The notes under the pieces are model-generated. The model was given only the letters and a program-made list of their open reading frames with translations. It was not told the origin of the DNA and ran no database searches. A stretch of 64,000 bases of DNA from NCBI GenBank assembly GCA_000470535.1, contig CBRG010000154.1:1-64000 (forward strand), read 5' to 3'. Source of the stretch: Streptomyces sp. AW19M42. GTDB lineage: Bacteria > Actinomycetota > Actinomycetes > Streptomycetales > Streptomycetaceae. The number at the start of each line of letters is the position of its first letter. The stretch's first letter is position 1. The position numbers and the translations under genes were made by a program. Below are positions 61,107 through 64,000 of the stretch, in pieces.

Positions 61107-61805
61107 CTACCTGCCCTTCCCCCTGCCCCCGTCGCCCTTCTCCAGCCGGCCGCGCGAGCGCTCCGCCTCCCGCAGCCGCTGCTTCTCCGCCTTGCTCCGC
61201 TTGCGCTCCACGCCGACGCCGCCCATCAGCGCGAAGCCGGTGACCCGTACCCGGGGGGAGTCGGGGGCCGGGACGCCCTCGTCCTTCGTGTTCTCCCCGA
61301 AGCCGCCCATCACGCCGATGCCCCGGACCTCGACATGCAGGTCCGGCGGGACCGTCACCTGCATACCGCCCATGATCGCGAAGCAGCGGATGACCACCTC
61401 ACGGTCCTCGAAGTTCGCCTCGCGCAGGTCGATCTCACCGCCGCCCCACATCGCGAACGCGGTGAACTTCCGGCCGACCGTCCAGTTGCCCCGGCGGCGG
61501 AACCCGCCCCAGAACGCGAAGGCGCCGCCCGACGTCGCCGGCGTGCCCACCCGGTCCGACCAGCGGGCCATCGAACCCGTTCGGGGCTGCCCCGCGGCCA
61601 CCGGCGCCACCGCCGCGCCGACCGCCGGAAGGTCGCGGACGATCGGTTCCAGCTCCCCGTGCGTGCGGGCCCTGTAGGCGGCGTCGAGGCGCTGCTCGAA
61701 CTCCTCCATCTCCAGCCGCCCCTCGGCCACCGCCTCGCGCAGAATCTCGGCGATGCGTTCACGCTCGGCGTCGGAGGCACGCATGTCCGGAAGTTCGCTA
61801 GTCAT
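61107..61805 (-). CDS. DUF1707 and LiaF-like (DUF2154) domain protein
   Basis: 232 residues from an ATG at 61805. The DUF1707 SHOCT-like start is RASDAERERIAEILREAVAE, then GRLEMEEFEQRLDAAY. Residues 110-205 hold the LiaF-like repeats (FAMWGGGEIDLREANF, FAIMGGMQVTVPPDLHVEV, GIGVMGGFGENT). The C-terminal 35 residues are basic (KRSKAEKQRLREAERSRGR). Similar proteins are envelope-stress associated; there is no membrane helix here. Confidence 0.88.
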   Translation of the reverse strand: MTSELPDMRASDAERERIAEILREAVAEGRLEMEEFEQRLDAAYRARTHGELEPIVRDLPAVGAAVAPVAAGQPRTGSMARWSDRVGTPATSGGAFAFWGGFRRRGNWTVGRKFTAFAMWGGGEIDLREANFEDREVVIRCFAIMGGMQVTVPPDLHVEVRGIGVMGGFGENTKDEGVPAPDSPRVRVTGFALMGGVGVERKRSKAEKQRLREAERSRGRLEKGDGGRGKGR

Positions 61806-61845
61806 AGCGCGCAGCCTATTGAACGCCCGTGCTCCCGTCACCGGA

Positions 61846-62973
61846 CTACCTGCCCTCAGCCGGTGCTCCCGTGGCCGGTGCCTCCGTGGCCGGGCGCTCG
61901 GGCGGGCCCTTGGCCGACGCGTACATCTTCGCGATCACGGCCTCGATATCGGGCTCCCGCACCGAGAGGTCCACCATCGGGTACTCCGCGGCGATCCGCG
62001 CCACCAGGGGCGCCGCGGAGGCGGATGCCGGGAACGCCAGCCACTGTCGCGGCCCCTCCACCTTCACGGTGCGCACCTGCGGCTCCGACTCCAGCCGGAT
62101 GGGCGGGAGTTCGCGCTCCAGGTCGACCACCAGCGTCCGCTCGCTCTCCCCCACCTCGTGCAGGCCGGCCAGTGCCCCGTCGTACATCAGACGACCGTGG
62201 TCGATCACCATCACCCTCTTGCACAACTGCTCGATGTCCGTCAGATCGTGGGTGGTGAGCAGCACCGTCGTACCGCGCTCCGCGTTCAGGTCCCGCAGGA
62301 ACCCACGCACCTTGGCCTTCGACACCACATCGAGGCCGATCGTCGGCTCGTCGAGGTACAGCACCTCCGGATCGTGCAGCAGAGCCGCCGCGATGTCGCC
62401 GCGCATCCGCTGCCCCAGCGAGAGCTGCCGTACGGGTACGTCCAACAGCTCCTCCAGGTCGAGGAGTTCGACGCAGCGCTCCAGATTGACCCGGAAGCGG
62501 GCGTCGGGGACCCGGTACATCCGGTGGACCAGCCGGTACGAGTCGCGCAGCGGCAGGTCCCACCAGAGCGTGGTGCGCTGCCCGAAGACCACGCCGATCC
62601 GGTGCGCAAGCCTCGTACGCTCCCGCGAGGGGTCGACGCCCGCCACCCGCAGCGAGCCGCCGCTCGGGGTGAGGATGCCCGTCAGCATCTTGATCGTCGT
62701 CGACTTCCCCGCCCCGTTCGGGCCGATGTAGCCGACCATCTCACCGCGCTCCACCCGGAAGCTGATGCCGTCGACGGCCCGCACCTCGCGGCGTTCGCTG
62801 CGCAGGAAACCCGTACGTCGGCGGACGTCGAACACCTTCTCCAACCCGTCCAGTTCGATGAAGCCGCCGCCGGTTTCACTGCCGATGCCACCGCCGGTCT
62901 CACTGCCGGTCCCACTGCCGACGCCGCCGCCCACGCCCATGCCCGATGCCCCGCCCCGCTCGATGACCGTCAA
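61846..62973 (-). CDS. ABC-2 exporter ATP-binding protein
   Basis: 375 residues from a TTG at 62973 in a TTGA overlap with the permease stop; ATG 62940 is an alternative. A Gly-rich repeat (SETGGG twice) precedes the ATPase domain: YIGPNGAGKSTTIKMLTG (Walker A), VFGQRTTLWWDLPL (Q loop), LSLGQRMRGDIAAAL (signature), VLYLDEPTIGLDV (Walker B) and LLTTHDLTDIEQL (H loop). The type resembles YadG/DUF-like exporters with two permeases, which fits the two permease genes upstream. Confidence 0.93.
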   Translation of the reverse strand: MTVIERGGASGMGVGGGVGSGTGSETGGGIGSETGGGFIELDGLEKVFDVRRRTGFLRSERREVRAVDGISFRVERGEMVGYIGPNGAGKSTTIKMLTGILTPSGGSLRVAGVDPSRERTRLAHRIGVVFGQRTTLWWDLPLRDSYRLVHRMYRVPDARFRVNLERCVELLDLEELLDVPVRQLSLGQRMRGDIAAALLHDPEVLYLDEPTIGLDVVSKAKVRGFLRDLNAERGTTVLLTTHDLTDIEQLCKRVMVIDHGRLMYDGALAGLHEVGESERTLVVDLERELPPIRLESEPQVRTVKVEGPRQWLAFPASASAAPLVARIAAEYPMVDLSVREPDIEAVIAKMYASAKGPPERPATEAPATGAPAEGR

Positions 62974-63839
62974 CTTCCCGTACTCCGGTACGCCCGCAGC
63001 CCCGCCCGCCAGGCCAGACCCGCGACCACCCAGCACAGCGCCGCCACCGCCGGCGGCAGGAACGCCACCCAGTCCGGCAGGTCCAGCGGATACTCCCGGC
63101 CCAGCACGTACAGCGCCGGCAGCCAGTTCACGAAGGCCAGCGGCACGACGAACGTGACCCCGCGCACCAGATCCTTCGCGAAGACCGTCGGCGGGTACTG
63201 GAGCAGCGTGTTACCCCCGTACGTGAAGGAGTTCTGCACCTCGGAGGCGTCCTGCGCGAAGAACTGGAACGCCGCCCCCGCCACGAACACCGCCCCGAAG
63301 ATCGCCGCCCCGCTCAACAGCATCAGCGGCACCATCAGCACCCTCGCGACGGTCCAGTCGATGTCCAGGGTCACCAGCGCATAGCCCAGCACCAGCACCC
63401 CCTGCGTGATCCGCCCCAGCCTGCGCAGCGCGAACCGGTCCGCCGCCACCTGCGCCAGCACCGGGACCGGCCGCACCAGCAGGGTGTCCAGCGTCCCGTC
63501 CCGCACCCGCCGGCCCAGCCGGTCCATCGAGCCCATCACCAGATCCGCCAGGCCGAACGCCGTGCCCGCGGCCCCGTACAGCAGGGCGATCTCCGGCAGC
63601 GTGTAACCGCCCAGCACGTCCACGTGCGAGAACATCAGCATGATCGCGACGAAGTCGAACGCCGTCGCTGCGAAGTTACCGAACGCCGTCATCACGAACG
63701 ACGCCCGGTACGCCATCGTCGAGCGCAGCCACATCGCGGCGATCAGCCCGTACGCCCTGACCCCCTCGACCACCCGCGACCGGGGCTCGAACACCGCGGC
63801 GGGCGGCTCCGCCACTGCCGCCTCCAGCGCCTCAGCCAC
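62970..63839 (-). CDS. ABC-2 type permease
   Basis: 289 residues from a GTG at 63839. Six membrane helices are visible, including FGNFAATAFDFVAIMLMF, GVLVLGYALVTL and AAIFGAVFVAGAAF. The family block GRRVRDGTLDTLLVRPVPVL is the cytoplasmic coupling region. With the neighbouring ATPase and the second permease it should form an exporter of unknown substrate. Confidence 0.9.
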   Translation of the reverse strand: MAEALEAAVAEPPAAVFEPRSRVVEGVRAYGLIAAMWLRSTMAYRASFVMTAFGNFAATAFDFVAIMLMFSHVDVLGGYTLPEIALLYGAAGTAFGLADLVMGSMDRLGRRVRDGTLDTLLVRPVPVLAQVAADRFALRRLGRITQGVLVLGYALVTLDIDWTVARVLMVPLMLLSGAAIFGAVFVAGAAFQFFAQDASEVQNSFTYGGNTLLQYPPTVFAKDLVRGVTFVVPLAFVNWLPALYVLGREYPLDLPDWVAFLPPAVAALCWVVAGLAWRAGLRAYRSTGS

Positions 63840-64000
63840 CCTGGACCACCACCCTCCGCGTCGCCGCCGACTGCATCAGCCGCCCGGCGAACAGCAGCAC
63901 CAGCGCCCAGCCCGCCTGGAACCCGTACGCGCCCACCAGGCCCCAGCCCGTGCGCTTGCCGAGGAACACATCGGCCGGCACCTGGAGCAGCGCCGACCAC
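63832..64000 (-). CDS. Second ABC-2 type permease (5' end outside window)
   Basis: The last 55 residues are visible: ALLQVPADVFLGKRTGWGLV, then a membrane helix (AYGFQAGWALVLLFAGRLM) and the end SAATRRVVVQGG. The stop overlaps the start of the next permease by eight bases. It matches the C-terminus of the partner permease in three-gene ABC-2 exporters. Confidence 0.8.
   Translation of the reverse strand, partial: WSALLQVPADVFLGKRTGWGLVGAYGFQAGWALVLLFAGRLMQSAATRRVVVQGG

Overview
The window is about 72% GC throughout, with GC-rich third codon positions, many GTG/TTG starts, 4-base ATGA/GTGA gene overlaps, and families such as DUF397, WhiJ-type XRE regulators, class E sortase and CebR-like boxes. 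This points to a Streptomyces (or very close actinomycete) chromosome. All assignments were made by eye from sequence and family knowledge; no searches were run.

Layout. 1-9.1 kb is core or housekeeping: a ROK repressor with a perfect operator facing a Gfo/Idh oxidoreductase and a UPF0303 protein, a fumarylacetoacetate hydrolase-family enzyme, a YidC paralogue with DUF6412, a sodium:solute symporter with DUF3311, a class E sortase, a SEC-C protein and an acetyltransferase. 9.2-10.0 kb is a frameshifted SAM methyltransferase.

10.1-29.5 kb is a large DNA-defence island and the main point of interest. It has three blocks. (A) Forward: a Vsr-type nuclease, a cytosine-C5 methyltransferase homologue that has lost its catalytic Pro-Cys motif, and an intact cytosine-C5 methyltransferase. 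(B) Reverse: an XRE-GHKL ATPase, an unrecognised protein and a DUF6339-like protein, all translationally coupled. (C) Forward: a 1588-residue fusion of a sacsin-type GHKL ATPase and an SF2 helicase, a UvrD-like SF1 helicase, a DrmA helicase and a DrmB protein, each overlapping the next by four bases. DrmA and DrmB are the core of DISARM, but DrmC, DrmD, DrmE and the usual DISARM methyltransferases are absent. I read this as a DISARM-related system of different composition: methylation plus Vsr on one side, and two GHKL ATPases with three helicases on the other.

29.5-38.3 kb is accessory: an ATPase/XRE/DUF397 (WhiJ-type) cluster, an excisionase-like and a replication-like gene, a DUF6879 pair, a formyltransferase, gene remnants, a small membrane protein, a compact tRNA-like structure at 36601-36670 that looks like a divergent tRNA-Gly(UCC), a small secreted protein and a HAD pseudogene.

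38.3-64 kb is mostly chromosomal: an AAA ATPase with a TPR membrane partner, a polytopic membrane protein, a secreted GH5 mannanase/cellulase with a CebR-like operator, HIT and alpha/beta hydrolases, a DHFR-like reductase, a rearranged spot with a 20-bp perfect inverted repeat, DUF1838, a Ser/Thr kinase, an acetamidase, small secreted proteins, a flavin reductase, an ArsR regulator divergent from a second-type peptide deformylase, a TetR/MFS efflux pair with a long inverted-repeat operator, DUF445, a GDSL lipase-like enzyme, DUF1707 and an ABC-2 exporter running off the right edge.
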